Assembly (NCBI GenBank): GCA_031398745.1
Contig: JANNNX010000078.1
Span: forward strand, 1 to 59,408
Reading direction: 5' to 3'
Source of the DNA: JANNNX01 sp031398745
GTDB taxonomy: Bacteria > Actinomycetota > Acidimicrobiia > Acidimicrobiales > CADCSY01
Length of the DNA: 59,408 nt
In this document: positions 46,891 to 56,408 of the stretch, in pieces
Layout of the letters: each line of letters opens with the position of its first letter
Position numbering within the stretch: the stretch's first letter is position 1
Position numbers and translations under genes: made by a program
The notes under the pieces: generated by a model
Told to the model about the DNA's origin: nothing
What the model saw: the letters and a program-made list of their open reading frames with translations, nothing else
Database searches by the model: none

Positions 46891-49800
46891 GATCGGGCAG
46901 GTCGGGCAGATCGGGCAGTCGGCCAGGAAGGTCAGGGAGATTTGGCAGGTTCGGTAGGTCAACCCCGATGGTCGCTGCCAGATACGCCAGTGCCGCCACC
47001 CCCACGGCGACAACGACAACGGCGCCGATGACCGCGCCGACTACCGCACCGCCCGCTGCGACCGCCCCACCAAGGGCAGCTGCCGCAGGGGGGACACCGA
47101 CGAATGCAGGGCTGAACACTCCGTCGCTCATCGAGTACATGCCGGTGGGGTCTGCGCGGTCGATCGGGTCGTTATCGGCGTAGTGGTAGCGGTAGGCCAC
47201 CGTGGGTGTGCCCGACACCCCACCGAGAGGGTCGGTGGTGGTGAACGCGGCCGTGGTCGGCTGGTAGTCACGGGCCCGCAGGTGGATCAGGTCGTCGACC
47301 ACCACCTCCCCCCGGTAGCCCAACTGCGGGGCGTAGGTCGAGGTCCCCGAGGCCTTGCCCCACATGTCATAGGACGTGGCCCGGGCCACCGACGCCGTGG
47401 CTGAGGTCGACAGGACCGACCCGTACACGTCGGTCGCCAGCGCCGAGGTGGTCGAGCCCTTACGCATGGCTACCCACCCCATGGTTCCCCCGACTAGATC
47501 GGTGATGGCCGACCCCGTGGTCATGCCGGTGAGCTGGGCCACACCGCCGGCGGTGTCCCAATCCAAGGTCGTCGAGGTCACCGAGGCCCCGGTGCTGGCC
47601 ACGCCCACCAGGTTGCCAGCCGGATCGTAGCTGCGGGTCTCGGTGGTCGAGCCCGACGACGACACCTCCGTCAGCGACGACAACCGGCCGGCCTCGTCAT
47701 ACACGTAGCTGGTGGCGTTCGACCCGGCCGACTCCGACACCCGTCGACCGGCCTCGTCATAGGCGTAGCTCGTCGTCACCGATCCCGCGGTCGAGGACGT
47801 GAGCTGCCCGGCCGCGTCATAGGCCCAGGTGGCGGTCACCGAGTTGCCCTTCTTCTCCTGCACCCGCCGCCCGAGCGCGTCGTAGCTCCAGCGCTGGGCG
47901 CTGCCCGACGACGGCTGGCGCACGGTGATCTGGCCCGCCAGGTCGTGGGTGTAGGTGGTGGTGGCCCCGGCGGTGGTCTCGGTGGCCACCCGCCCCGCGC
48001 TGTCGTAGCCCAGGGTGGTGGAGCGGTTGGCGCCGGCCAGCACCTGGTCGAAGCCGGTCACCCGCCCGCCGGTGTACGTCCACGTCCGGCTGCCGCCGAC
48101 CACCGCCTCACCGGTGACCCGACCGTCGGCGTCATAGGTGTATGTCGCCAACGCCGCCGTCGGCGAGGTCAGGTTGCTGAACGACACGTCGTCCACGGCG
48201 ACCTGGTGCGCCCCGCCGCTGACCCGTACGTAGGAGACCTTGGTGGCGCCAGGGTCGACCACCGCGGTGTCGGTCACCTCCGTCGACCACGCCACCGGCT
48301 CTCCGGCGGCTACGTCCCACGACTTGACTCGCACCGTGGTGCCCTCGACCCGAAAGCGCAGGCCCCGCTCACTCAGGCCCGTGGCGACGGTGAAGGTGCC
48401 GATCTGGGTGGTCGTCGTGCCGACCTTCCGATAGAGCGAGCCGGTGCTGGAGCTGTTGGCCACCTCGACCCAGTAAGAACCAGTCGACGATGACCGGCCG
48501 TACACCCGGAACTTTGCCGACGACGATGCGTCCTCGAACCGGTAGGTCAGTGCCACCTCCGAATCGGTGGTGGTCGTGCCCTTGGCGCTGATCGTCGCCG
48601 TGCTCGACCCAGTTGACCCGGTGGACAAGATGGCCTCGTTGTCCTCGATCGTCACCGAGGCCCCGGTGCCAGCGCTCACACCCCACTTGTTCGTGTCGGG
48701 GGCGGAGCCGTCGCTGCCGGTGAAGGCGTCGGCCATGGTCTCGGCCGCCGTGATGGTCGAGAGCCGCCCGGCAGCGTCGTACTGGTAGCGCTCGATCGAG
48801 CCGTCGGGGCTGCGCATCGAGGTCCGGCGACCGGCGACGTCGTAGGTGTAGCTGGTGGTCCGTCCCCCGGGGGTCACCTGCTGCGTCTGGGCCCCGCCAG
48901 CGTCGTAGGCGTAGGTGGTCGTGCCCGAGGCATCGGTGATGCTCGTCACCCAACCGGCGGCGTCGTGGGTGTAGTCGACCTGGCTGCCGTCGTCGTAGGT
49001 GCGCGTCGTCAGCTGGCCGGCGGCGTCGAAGGTGTCGGTGGTCGACCGACCCGACGGGTCGACGGTGGTGCTGAGGCGACCGGCGTCGTCGAAGCCCGTC
49101 GTAGTAACCCGTCCCAGCGGGTCGGTGGTCTCGGTCTGCTGGCCGGCCGCGTCATAGCCGTAGCTGGTCACGCCGCCCAGGGCGTCGACCATCGAGGTGC
49201 GCCGACTGCGGCTGTCGTAGCCGTAGGTCGTCAGCTTGCCCAGCGCGTCGGTGGCGGCGGTCTGGCGACCATCGGCGTCGAAGGTGTACGTCGTCGTCCC
49301 CGCGCCGGTCTTGGTCACCGATACGAGCTGGCCCTTGGCGTCGTAGCCGTTGGTGGTGACCACCCCGGCGGAGTCGGTCATCGTGGCCACCCGCCCGGCG
49401 GAGTCGTAGGTGCTGGCGGTGACCAGGCCCGACGGTGACGTCACCGACAGCTGGTTGCCGTCAGCGTCGTGGACATAGGTCGTCGTGCCCGAAGCCGTGG
49501 TCACCGCCACCAACCGGCCGGCGGTGTCGTAGGCATTGGTCGAGGTGTTCCCGGCCGCATCGGTGGTCGTCGCCACCCGTCCGGCCGGGGTGTAGGTGGT
49601 GGTGGCCACGCCACCGCGGGCGTCGGTCTCGCCGACCACCCGGCCGAGGGCGTCGTAGCTGGTCGACACGACGTGGCCGGCTGGGTCCGTGACCGACGAC
49701 TGGCGTCCGGCGGCGTCATAGGCCGTGGTCGTCGTGCGACCGAGCCCATCGGTGGTGGTGACCTCGCGTCCGGCGGCGTCGTAGCCGGTGGTCGTCACCT

Positions 49801-52064
49801 CGCCCCAGCGGGTTGGTCACCGACGTCTGGTTGCCGTCGGCGTCGTATGCGTAGGTCGTCTCTCGACCCAGCTCGTCGGTCGAGCGCAGCAAGCGCCCGA
49901 GGACGCCCCAGGTGTTGGTGGTCGTCGTCCCGTCAGGGTTGGTGGTGGTCACCAGCTGACCCCGGGAGTCGTACTCATAGCTGGTCACATGGCCCAAAGG
50001 GGTACTGGTGGAGGCGGTACGGCCGTGGGCGTCGTAGATGTTGGTGGTCACGCCACCCGAGGGGTCGGTCGTGGTCACGAGACGACCGACGGCGTCGTAG
50101 GCGTAGGCGGTGGTCTGGCCCGCGGGGTCAGTCGTGGTCAGCACCCGACCACCCCCGTCGAAGGTCCAGGTGGTGACACGACCGGCTGCCGTCGTCTGCT
50201 GAGTCCGGTTACCGGCGGCGTCGTATTGGTAGGTGGTGGTCCCGGCCGCAGTCGTCGAGCTGGTCATCCGTCGGGATGCGTCGTAGGAGTAGGTCGTGGT
50301 CACGCCGTCGGCATCGGTCGACGAGGTCACCAGCCCGTCGGAGCTGACGTAGCTGGTCGTCTGCCCGACGTGGTCGGTGACCGACGTCGGTACCCGGCTC
50401 GATCCGTCGTACGTGTAGGTCGTCGTCCCCGACGCCGGCGACGACGTCGAGGTGACCCGATCGAGGGCGTCGTAGGTGGCGGTCGAGGTGATGCCAGCCT
50501 CGTCGGTGGCGGTGACCACGTTGCCGTGCGCGTCGTAGGTCTGGGCCACGGCCTGGTCGAGCCGACCCACGGCGGCCACGACGTTGCCCGACGCGTCATA
50601 GGTCCGACTGAGGACACCGCCAACGGGGTCGGTGGCCTGCGTGACCCGAGCATTGACGTCGTGCTGGTAGGTGACGACCTCGCTCGATGCCGACTCGGTC
50701 ACCGTGGTGGTGCCGGTGTCGTCGTCGTACTCGAACGTCGTGGTCGAGGTCCCCGGACCGGCGTGCTGGGCAAGGACCCGCCCCCGGGAGTCGTAGGTGT
50801 TGACGGCGACGACCCTGCCCGTGGCGTCGGTGATCGACGCAATACGTCCTGCGGCATCGAGAGAATATGCGGTGGCTCCGGCGCTGGGCGTGGTCACCGA
50901 CACGAGGCGGTCCGACGAGTCATACGCATAGGTGGCGTTTCGACCGTCCGACGATTCGACATTGGCCAACCTCGCAGAGGCGGTGTAGGTGAACGCCAGA
51001 GATCCACCGGATGAAGAACTGACCTCGGTCACCAGACCGTCGACATCTCTTGCGATGGTGATCGATTCGCCCTCGGCATCACTCTGGGCAACCAGCAAGC
51101 CCTGGTCGTCGTAGGTCCACACCTCGCCGGAATACCAGGTGAGCGTCCAGGTAAGCGTCCAGCTGCTGTCACGGTGCTGGGCCAGCTCGCCGTACTGGTC
51201 ACCCGGGCGAACGAAGACGGTGCCGTCCGTCTCGTAGGTCACCTCTCGGCCATCGGGGAGTACCAGCGCGGCGGAGCCGCCGGTCTGCAACGCCACCGTC
51301 GAGTCGTAGGCGCCCCGCCAGCCGACCCCCATCGCCCCCGAGGTGAGATCGCGCGAGTTGTAGGTGGTCGTCCAGGCCAGGCCGAAGGCATCGGATGCCC
51401 CCGCCAGATCGGTGCTCGACAGCACGAAGTTCCCGGACGCGGTGTCCACCGGGTCCGACGCCGTCATCTGACCCGATCGATAGCCCAGCGTCGAGCGCAC
51501 CGGCACCGTGGTGGCGCAGGTTTCCGTCGGGAGACCCGCGAACGCTCCGGTCGGCGAGGCCACCTCGAGTCGCACGGTGTCGCACGCGTAGTTGTCGGAG
51601 TCGAAGAGTCCGATTCTCGGAGCGTCGTCCCGCAACCCCGACGACAGCTGCGTCGCGTACCGGGACAGACCGGAGAAGCGGACCTCCCGCTCCACGCCCT
51701 CGATGACGACGTGACCGGGAGTGGTGAGCACGTCGATCAGCAAGGACTCGTCGGCGGATCCATATCCCGAGCTGCTCACAAGGAACCCGTCGAGACAGGA
51801 GGCGTCCACGTCGATGCGGAACGCACTGGCTGTACTCGCGTCGGCGAGCACCGCCGTGCACGACGTGGTGCCCGTCGGCGTCACCGAGGCCTCGTAGGAG
51901 AAGTACTGATCGACCTCCCCCGTGGTCAGGTTCAGGCTCACGATGGGATCAGCAGCTGCCGGCACCGTCGCTAGGGGCTGGATCACGGCCAAGGCGGACG
52001 ACAGCGCGGACAGAGAAACCCCGACCCCAACCCCCATGCGATGCATGGATCCGACCATAGACAC
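46406..52064 (-). CDS. Giant secreted RHS/YD-repeat protein with C-terminal tip, one frameshift
   Basis: Two overlapping frames (52064-49716 and 49798-46406) join if one base is removed from the C4 run 49803-49806, giving PLGEVTTTGYDAAG and 1885 residues. Layout after repair: signal peptide (residues 1-38, GVSLSALSSALAVIQPLATVPAAA); a unique N-domain; a DUF6531-like start of the RHS core (DPVDTASGNFVLSSTDL, near 205); dozens of YD repeats (YDAAGR type) from about 350 on; a jelly-roll-like insert about 1110-1300; the RHS end motif RADPTGMYS near 1635; a hydrophobic helix; a (D/N)LP repeat linker; a 155-residue tip of unknown fold. RHS shells encase and deliver C-terminal toxins. GTG 52064 or ATG 52058 starts. 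Confidence 0.85.
46893..46967 (-). repeat. (D/N)LP tandem repeat encoding the Pro-rich linker
   Basis: Codes for DLPNLPNLPDLPGRLPDLP and further DLP units. On the plus strand it shows as a nine-base periodicity built on TCGGGCAGG and close variants. Confidence 0.75.
47800..51000 (-). repeat. YD-repeat coding array
   Basis: Protein-level tandem repeats of about 20 residues (YDAxGR-xxxxTDxxGxxTTxx) give a quasi-periodic 60-66-base pattern, seen on the plus strand as recurring GGCGTCGTAG. These are coding repeats of the RHS shell, interrupted by the 48165-48735 insert. Confidence 0.85.
48165..48735 (-). other. Jelly-roll (LamG/concanavalin-like) domain inserted in the YD array
   Basis: About 190 residues without YD motifs: DAFTGSDGSAPDTNKWGVSAG, then SVTIEDNEAILST, VALTYRFEDASSSAKFRVYG, RGLRFRVEGTTVRVKSWD and HQVAVDDVSFSNL. 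The order of beta strands and the closing VAVDDVSF are like carbohydrate-binding jelly-roll domains (LamG or DUF1080-type). Normal YD repeats resume directly afterwards (YTYDADGRVTGEAVVGG). Confidence 0.6.
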
Positions 52065-52088
52065 CGCGCGGGTACAAACTCAAGGACC

Positions 52089-52814
52089 ATGAAGGTCTCG
52101 ATCATCATGACCAGTTGGAACACGGCCGAATACATCGATCAAGCGGTCCTGTCAATCCTCCATTCGACCTATTCCGAACTGGAACTCGTGATCGTCGACG
52201 ACGGCTCGACCGACGACACACCCCTGCGCCTGGCGTCGCTGGCCAGTCAAGACCCTCGGATCGTGGTCGAACTCGGGCCCCACGTCGGGCGCCGGCGAGC
52301 GCTGGAACAGGCGCACAGCCTGGCCACCGGAGACGTGCTGGCCTGGGTCGACTCCGACGACGTGCTCCACCCCCGGGCCCTCGAACGCTGCACGCCAGTC
52401 ATCCGCAGCGGTGCGGACCTCGTGTACACCCACCGGCGGTTGCTGGATGCCGCAGGCAACGACCGGGGGCCGCACGCCAAGAACGTGACCCCCTACGACC
52501 CGCTCCAGCTGCTCGTCTCGAACATGATCTTCCACCTCCGGCTCTACCGGCGCGACCTCTTCGAGCGTGCCGGCGGCGTCGGCGACCTCGAGTCGGCCAT
52601 CGACTGGGACCTCAACCTGCGGATGACCGAGCTCGCCGACCCGGTCTGCATCCCCGAGGAGCTCTACTGGTACCGGGTCCGGCCCGGACGCATGAGCGGT
52701 ACGACGGCACAGGCCAGCAACGGCCGGTTGGCGGTGTTGCGCGCCATCCGGCGCCGGGGGCTCGATGTCGAACTCGTCATCGACGACCGGGGCTGGCACC
52801 TTCGCCGGCGCTGA
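52089..52814 (+). CDS. Family 2 glycosyltransferase
   Basis: 241 residues, GT-A fold. KVSIIMTSWNTAEYIDQAVLS at the start, nucleotide-binding VIVDDGSTDDTP, the metal DxD as WVDSDDVLHPRAL near residue 92, and the acceptor-side SAIDWDLNLRMTE. ATG 52089 is the family start, though AAGGA is only two bases away; an in-frame ATG at 52041 would add 16 residues. Divergent from the RHS gene with only 24 bases between starts, so promoters overlap. Acceptor unknown. Confidence 0.88.
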   Translation: MKVSIIMTSWNTAEYIDQAVLSILHSTYSELELVIVDDGSTDDTPLRLASLASQDPRIVVELGPHVGRRRALEQAHSLATGDVLAWVDSDDVLHPRALERCTPVIRSGADLVYTHRRLLDAAGNDRGPHAKNVTPYDPLQLLVSNMIFHLRLYRRDLFERAGGVGDLESAIDWDLNLRMTELADPVCIPEELYWYRVRPGRMSGTTAQASNGRLAVLRAIRRRGLDVELVIDDRGWHLRRR

Positions 52815-52817
52815 CCG

Positions 52818-54902
52818 TCACCGAGGGCGTTGCCAGTCCTCGGGTCGGGCCACCGAGGCACCCACCACCGCCAGCGCGAGGCCGCCGACCAGGGCGAGGC
52901 CCACCCCAGCGGTGGGGAAGGCAACCGAGCCGGCGATGTCGATCCACCGCCAGGCCGCAAAGACGCCCGCCATCGCGGCCGGACCCACCACGGCGACGTA
53001 CACGGTGAGGAACTCGAGGCGGATCAGCCGGCCGACCCGTCGCCGGGAGAGCCCGAGCGCCGCCAGCAGGCGACCGAGACCACGGTCGGCCACCGAGCGA
53101 TCGAGCAGGGTCAGACCCATGGCCACCGTCGACAGCCCCGCGGCCAGGCCCAGACCACCGAGGATCCAGGCCACGATCGGCGACTCCCTCCTGACGTTGT
53201 CGGCCGCGCTACGGAGTGACAGCGGGCGATCCAAGCTGGCCACTAGGGCCCGCAACCGGCTCTCTGCCGCCGCCCCGCTGGGGACCACGACGTAGCCGGC
53301 ACCGGCCGAGGCCACATCGGTCGACCGGCTCAGTGCGACCCCCCCGGGGACGCCGAAGATCCGGGCCAGGCGCTCTTCGGCCGCGGGCGACAACTGACCC
53401 TCGATGCACGCCGGCGCGTTCACCAGCCGCTCGACCGCCCCGCAGGTCGACGCCAGCACCAGGACCGGTGCCTGGTTGGGGTCTGCCATCTGCAGGGCGG
53501 CAGTCACCACCTCGACGTCAGACCACGCCTCGGTCAGGCGGGCCGCCTCGTCGGCACGAAGCCCGGGCTGGACCTCGACGGCCAGCCACCCCGCGTCGAG
53601 CCGAGGAGGCGGATCCGATTGACGAGCGATGGTCAGCCAGCTGAGGACCACCGGCGTCACCAGGATCGCCACCGCGACGCCGATCAGCGGTCGGCTCGCA
53701 CCCAACGGGTCGCCCTCCAACCGGCGACCACCGAGCAGGAGGAGCACCCGGCCGGTCGACGCCAGGCGAACCCCGACCGCCCTGACCACCATCGGCACGA
53801 GGAAGGGCAGGCCGATGATCACGGAGACGAAACCGGCCAGTGCCACCGTCGAGGCCCGCCGACCGTCGAGGAACGGTGTCCCGGCCAACAGGAGCACGCC
53901 CACCGCGCCGGGGGCCCACCGCCAGCGGGAGAGCCGGGACCGGACGACCACCAGGCGCGGCCCTCGGTCGGCACCCGACCGGCGCGCGGTGAGCACCGCG
54001 GCCCCCGCACCGGGCAGGGCCGCCGCCAACACCGCGGCCACCAGCCACGCGGCCGGGAGGGCGAGGTCGTCGTGGGCCACGGCTCGACCCACGAAGGGCA
54101 GGACATCGAGACGACCGGCGCCGAGGACCCAGGCGGCGAGACCGATCGCCATCCCGGGCGAAGCGCCCAGGAGCACCTCGAGCACTACCAGCACCCGTCG
54201 GTGCCGGCGCCGCAGCCCCAAGGCCTCCAGGAGTTGGAGCCGAGCATCGCGACGCTGGGTGCCGAACGAGGCCGCGGCGGCCCAGAGCAGGCCCACCGGG
54301 ACGCCGACCAGGCCGAGCGCGGCCAACGCGATGGGCAGCGCCTCGGTCTCCACCGGGTCGCCGACCTCCCAGGTGAGGTGCCCAGCCCGGTGGCCGAAGC
54401 CCACGGCGTCGAGCACCTGCCACTCCAGCGGCTGGTCGTCGACCGCTCGCCGATAGACCAGCAGCTCGTCCGGGTTGCGGACGCCCTCGTCGCTCAGCAC
54501 CGACGAGCACTCGAACCGGGCCCGGAGGTCGTCGTGGTCGGCCATCAACTCGGCCATCCCGGGCGACACCGCCCAGCAACCGGGGGCCGGCAGCGCGGCC
54601 ATTCCCGGGGGCAACGGAGAGTCTTGGGTCAGGGGTTGCAGCCAGATCTCGCTGTACTGGCGTCCTCGCCACGAGTTGTAGAGCATGCTCACCCGCAGGA
54701 GCGGGGTCTCGCCGCTCTGGGCGACGACCACTCCCCGGCCCGCCATCCGATCGTTCTCGGCGCCGAGCATCTGGAGCGCGCCGGCCACACCGAGAGCCAC
54801 CACCACGCTCAGGCAGCCGGCGACCCCGAGGGCCAGTCGGCGGAGGCGCTGGGCCCGATCGCGGCTCGAGCTCAGCGCCCAGGCCACCCGGAGCAGGATC
54901 AC
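52818..54902 (-). CDS. FtsX/MacB-like ABC transporter permease
   Basis: 694 residues. Arrangement of helix, large extracytoplasmic domain, three helices, two central helices, a second outer domain, and three C-terminal helices, as in two-unit FtsX-like permeases. FtsX-type stretches: LGLVGVPVGLLWAAAASFGTQ and RRDARLQLLEALGLRRRHRR, then VAMGLTLLDRSVADRGLGRLLAALGLSR near the end. GTG 54902 overlaps the ATPase stop (GTGA). Probably exports a peptide, lipid or antimicrobial, or extracts lipoproteins. Confidence 0.83.
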   Translation of the reverse strand: MILLRVAWALSSSRDRAQRLRRLALGVAGCLSVVVALGVAGALQMLGAENDRMAGRGVVVAQSGETPLLRVSMLYNSWRGRQYSEIWLQPLTQDSPLPPGMAALPAPGCWAVSPGMAELMADHDDLRARFECSSVLSDEGVRNPDELLVYRRAVDDQPLEWQVLDAVGFGHRAGHLTWEVGDPVETEALPIALAALGLVGVPVGLLWAAAASFGTQRRDARLQLLEALGLRRRHRRVLVVLEVLLGASPGMAIGLAAWVLGAGRLDVLPFVGRAVAHDDLALPAAWLVAAVLAAALPGAGAAVLTARRSGADRGPRLVVVRSRLSRWRWAPGAVGVLLLAGTPFLDGRRASTVALAGFVSVIIGLPFLVPMVVRAVGVRLASTGRVLLLLGGRRLEGDPLGASRPLIGVAVAILVTPVVLSWLTIARQSDPPPRLDAGWLAVEVQPGLRADEAARLTEAWSDVEVVTAALQMADPNQAPVLVLASTCGAVERLVNAPACIEGQLSPAAEERLARIFGVPGGVALSRSTDVASAGAGYVVVPSGAAAESRLRALVASLDRPLSLRSAADNVRRESPIVAWILGGLGLAAGLSTVAMGLTLLDRSVADRGLGRLLAALGLSRRRVGRLIRLEFLTVYVAVVGPAAMAGVFAAWRWIDIAGSVAFPTAGVGLALVGGLALAVVGASVARPEDWQRPR

Positions 54903-55585
54903 GCCGAGGGGACCAGACGCTCCACCACGCGCCCCCGTTGGAGCGCGAGCTGGTGATCGGCCCGCGCCGCCACCGACTCGTCGTGGGTGGCCAGCACCAG
55001 GGCGGCCCCCGAGGCTCGGCAGGTGTCGACCAGCAGCTCGGCAATCTCCACCGCGGTGTCGGCGTCGAGCGACCCGGTGGGCTCGTCGGCCAGCACCAGC
55101 GCGGGCTCGCCGACCAACGCTCGGGCCACGCCCACCCGCTGGACCTCCCCGCCCGACAGCGCCGCCGGGCGGTCCGCACCCCGACCACCGAGGCCCACCC
55201 GGTCGAGCCCCCGCTCGGCGGTGGTGGCCCACCCGCGTTGGCCCCGGAGGAGCAAGGGCAGGCCGACGTTCTCGGCCACGGTGAGCTCGGCCAGTAGCTC
55301 ACCGAACTGGAACACGATCCCGATGCCCCGTTGCCGCAGGGCGGCGGCTGCCCGCTCGTGGCTCTGGTCGAGCCGCGTGCCCAGGACCCAGACCTCGCCG
55401 CCATCGACCCGCCGCAGCCCGGCCAGGCAGTGCAGCAGCGTGGTCTTGCCCGACCCCGACGGGCCCATCAGCGAGACCACCTCGCCCTCGGCCAGCGAGA
55501 GGCTGGCCCCATCGAGGATGACCCGGTCGGGCGCCCGGACCACCACGTCGCGAGCGACGGCGACCGGCCCACCCAGGGTCACCAC
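54899..55585 (-). CDS. LolD/MacB-type ABC transporter ATP-binding protein
   Basis: 228 residues. Walker A GPSGSGKTTLLHCLAGL, Q-loop VFQFGELLAELTVAENV, signature LSGGEVQRVGVARAL, Walker B LVLADEPTGSLD, switch His in LATHDESVAA. Forms an exporter with the overlapping permease gene. GTG 55585. Confidence 0.93.
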   Translation of the reverse strand: MVTLGGPVAVARDVVVRAPDRVILDGASLSLAEGEVVSLMGPSGSGKTTLLHCLAGLRRVDGGEVWVLGTRLDQSHERAAAALRQRGIGIVFQFGELLAELTVAENVGLPLLLRGQRGWATTAERGLDRVGLGGRGADRPAALSGGEVQRVGVARALVGEPALVLADEPTGSLDADTAVEIAELLVDTCRASGAALVLATHDESVAARADHQLALQRGRVVERLVPSA

Positions 55586-55623
55586 TTCCCGGCTCCAACC
55601 ATCGGCGCTCCCCCGGAAGATCC

Positions 55624-55651
55624 GTTACCTCTGGGGAGGTTACCTCAGGTA
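55624..55651 (-). promoter_or_regulatory. Operator-like repeat upstream of the ABC exporter operon
   Basis: GTTACCTC occurs at 55624-55631 and 55639-55646 (15-base period). The second copy is part of two overlapping odd palindromes: GAGGT-T-ACCTC (55636-55646) and TACCT-C-AGGTA (55641-55651). It lies 39-66 bases before the ATPase start and after the clpP stop. A PadR- or GntR-type repressor site is a guess; no such regulator gene is adjacent. Confidence 0.45.
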
Positions 55652-55661
55652 GGAGGGCGGA

Positions 55662-56270
55662 TCAGCTGCCGGCCTCGCCCCGCTTCGAGATCACGTGGTC
55701 GATCATCCCGTAGTCGGCGGCCTCGAGGGCGGTGAACCAGCGGTCGCGGTCGGAGTCGGCCTCGATCTGCTCCGGGGACTTGCCGGTGTGGAAGGCGATG
55801 CGCTCAGCCATCGTCCGCTTCACGTAGGCCATCTGCTCGGCCTGGATGGCGATGTCGGCCGCTTGGCCCTGCACCCCCCCGGAGGGCTGGTGCATCATGA
55901 TCCGGGAGTGGGGCAGGGCGAAGCGCTTGCCCGCCGCGCCGGCGCACAGCAGGAACTGGCCCATCGAGGCGGCCAGGCCCATGCAGATGGTGGCCACGTC
56001 GGGCTTGATGAATTGAATCGTGTCGTAGATGGCCATCCCCGAGGTGACCACACCGCCGGGGCTGTTGATGTAGAGCCAGATGTCGCGGGTGTCGTCCTGG
56101 CTCTCGAGGAACAGCAGCTGGGCGATGATCAGGTTGGCCACCGTGTCCTCGACCTCGCTGCCGAGCACCACGATCCGGTCGGTGAGCAGGCGGTTGAAGA
56201 CGTCGAACTGACCGCCGGGAAAGGAGTCGCGAGCGGTCGGGCCGAGCGCGTCGAGGAGGGGTTGGTCCAT
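55662..56270 (-). CDS. clpP: ATP-dependent Clp protease proteolytic subunit (second copy)
   Basis: 202 residues. Catalytic Ser in MGLAASMGQFLL, His in LPHSRIMMHQP, Asp in the region DSDRDRWFTALEAADYG. The glycine-rich heptamer strand is INSPGGVVTSGMAIYD. ATG 56270 (MDQPLLDALGP) is used; an upstream GTG at 56294 would add eight residues. Complements the clpP beside clpX; mixed rings are expected. Confidence 0.95.
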   Translation of the reverse strand: MDQPLLDALGPTARDSFPGGQFDVFNRLLTDRIVVLGSEVEDTVANLIIAQLLFLESQDDTRDIWLYINSPGGVVTSGMAIYDTIQFIKPDVATICMGLAASMGQFLLCAGAAGKRFALPHSRIMMHQPSGGVQGQAADIAIQAEQMAYVKRTMAERIAFHTGKSPEQIEADSDRDRWFTALEAADYGMIDHVISKRGEAGS

Positions 56271-56321
56271 GGGGCGGCAGGCTAGCGGGACCACCCGACG
56301 TACCCTCTGCGTCGTCGACCG

Positions 56322-56403
56322 GCGGGCGTGGCGGAATCGGCAGACGCGCCAGGTTTAGGTCCTGGTCTCTTCGGAGGTGGAGGTTCGAGTCCTCTCGCCC
56401 GCA
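56322..56403 (+). tRNA. tRNA-Leu (anticodon TAG)
   Basis: Acceptor stem GCGGGCG pairs with CGCCCGC, anticodon loop TTTAGGT, a class II variable arm (TCTCTTCGGAGG), T-loop TTCGAGT, discriminator A at 56403. CCA is not encoded. Confidence 0.95.
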
Positions 56404-56408
56404 CGCAG

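Noticed and set aside
47800..51000. Periodic repeats that at first sight resemble a CRISPR or satellite array
   Set aside because: The period is about 60-66 bases and degenerate, lies in frame, and translates to YD repeats. No spacers or cas genes.
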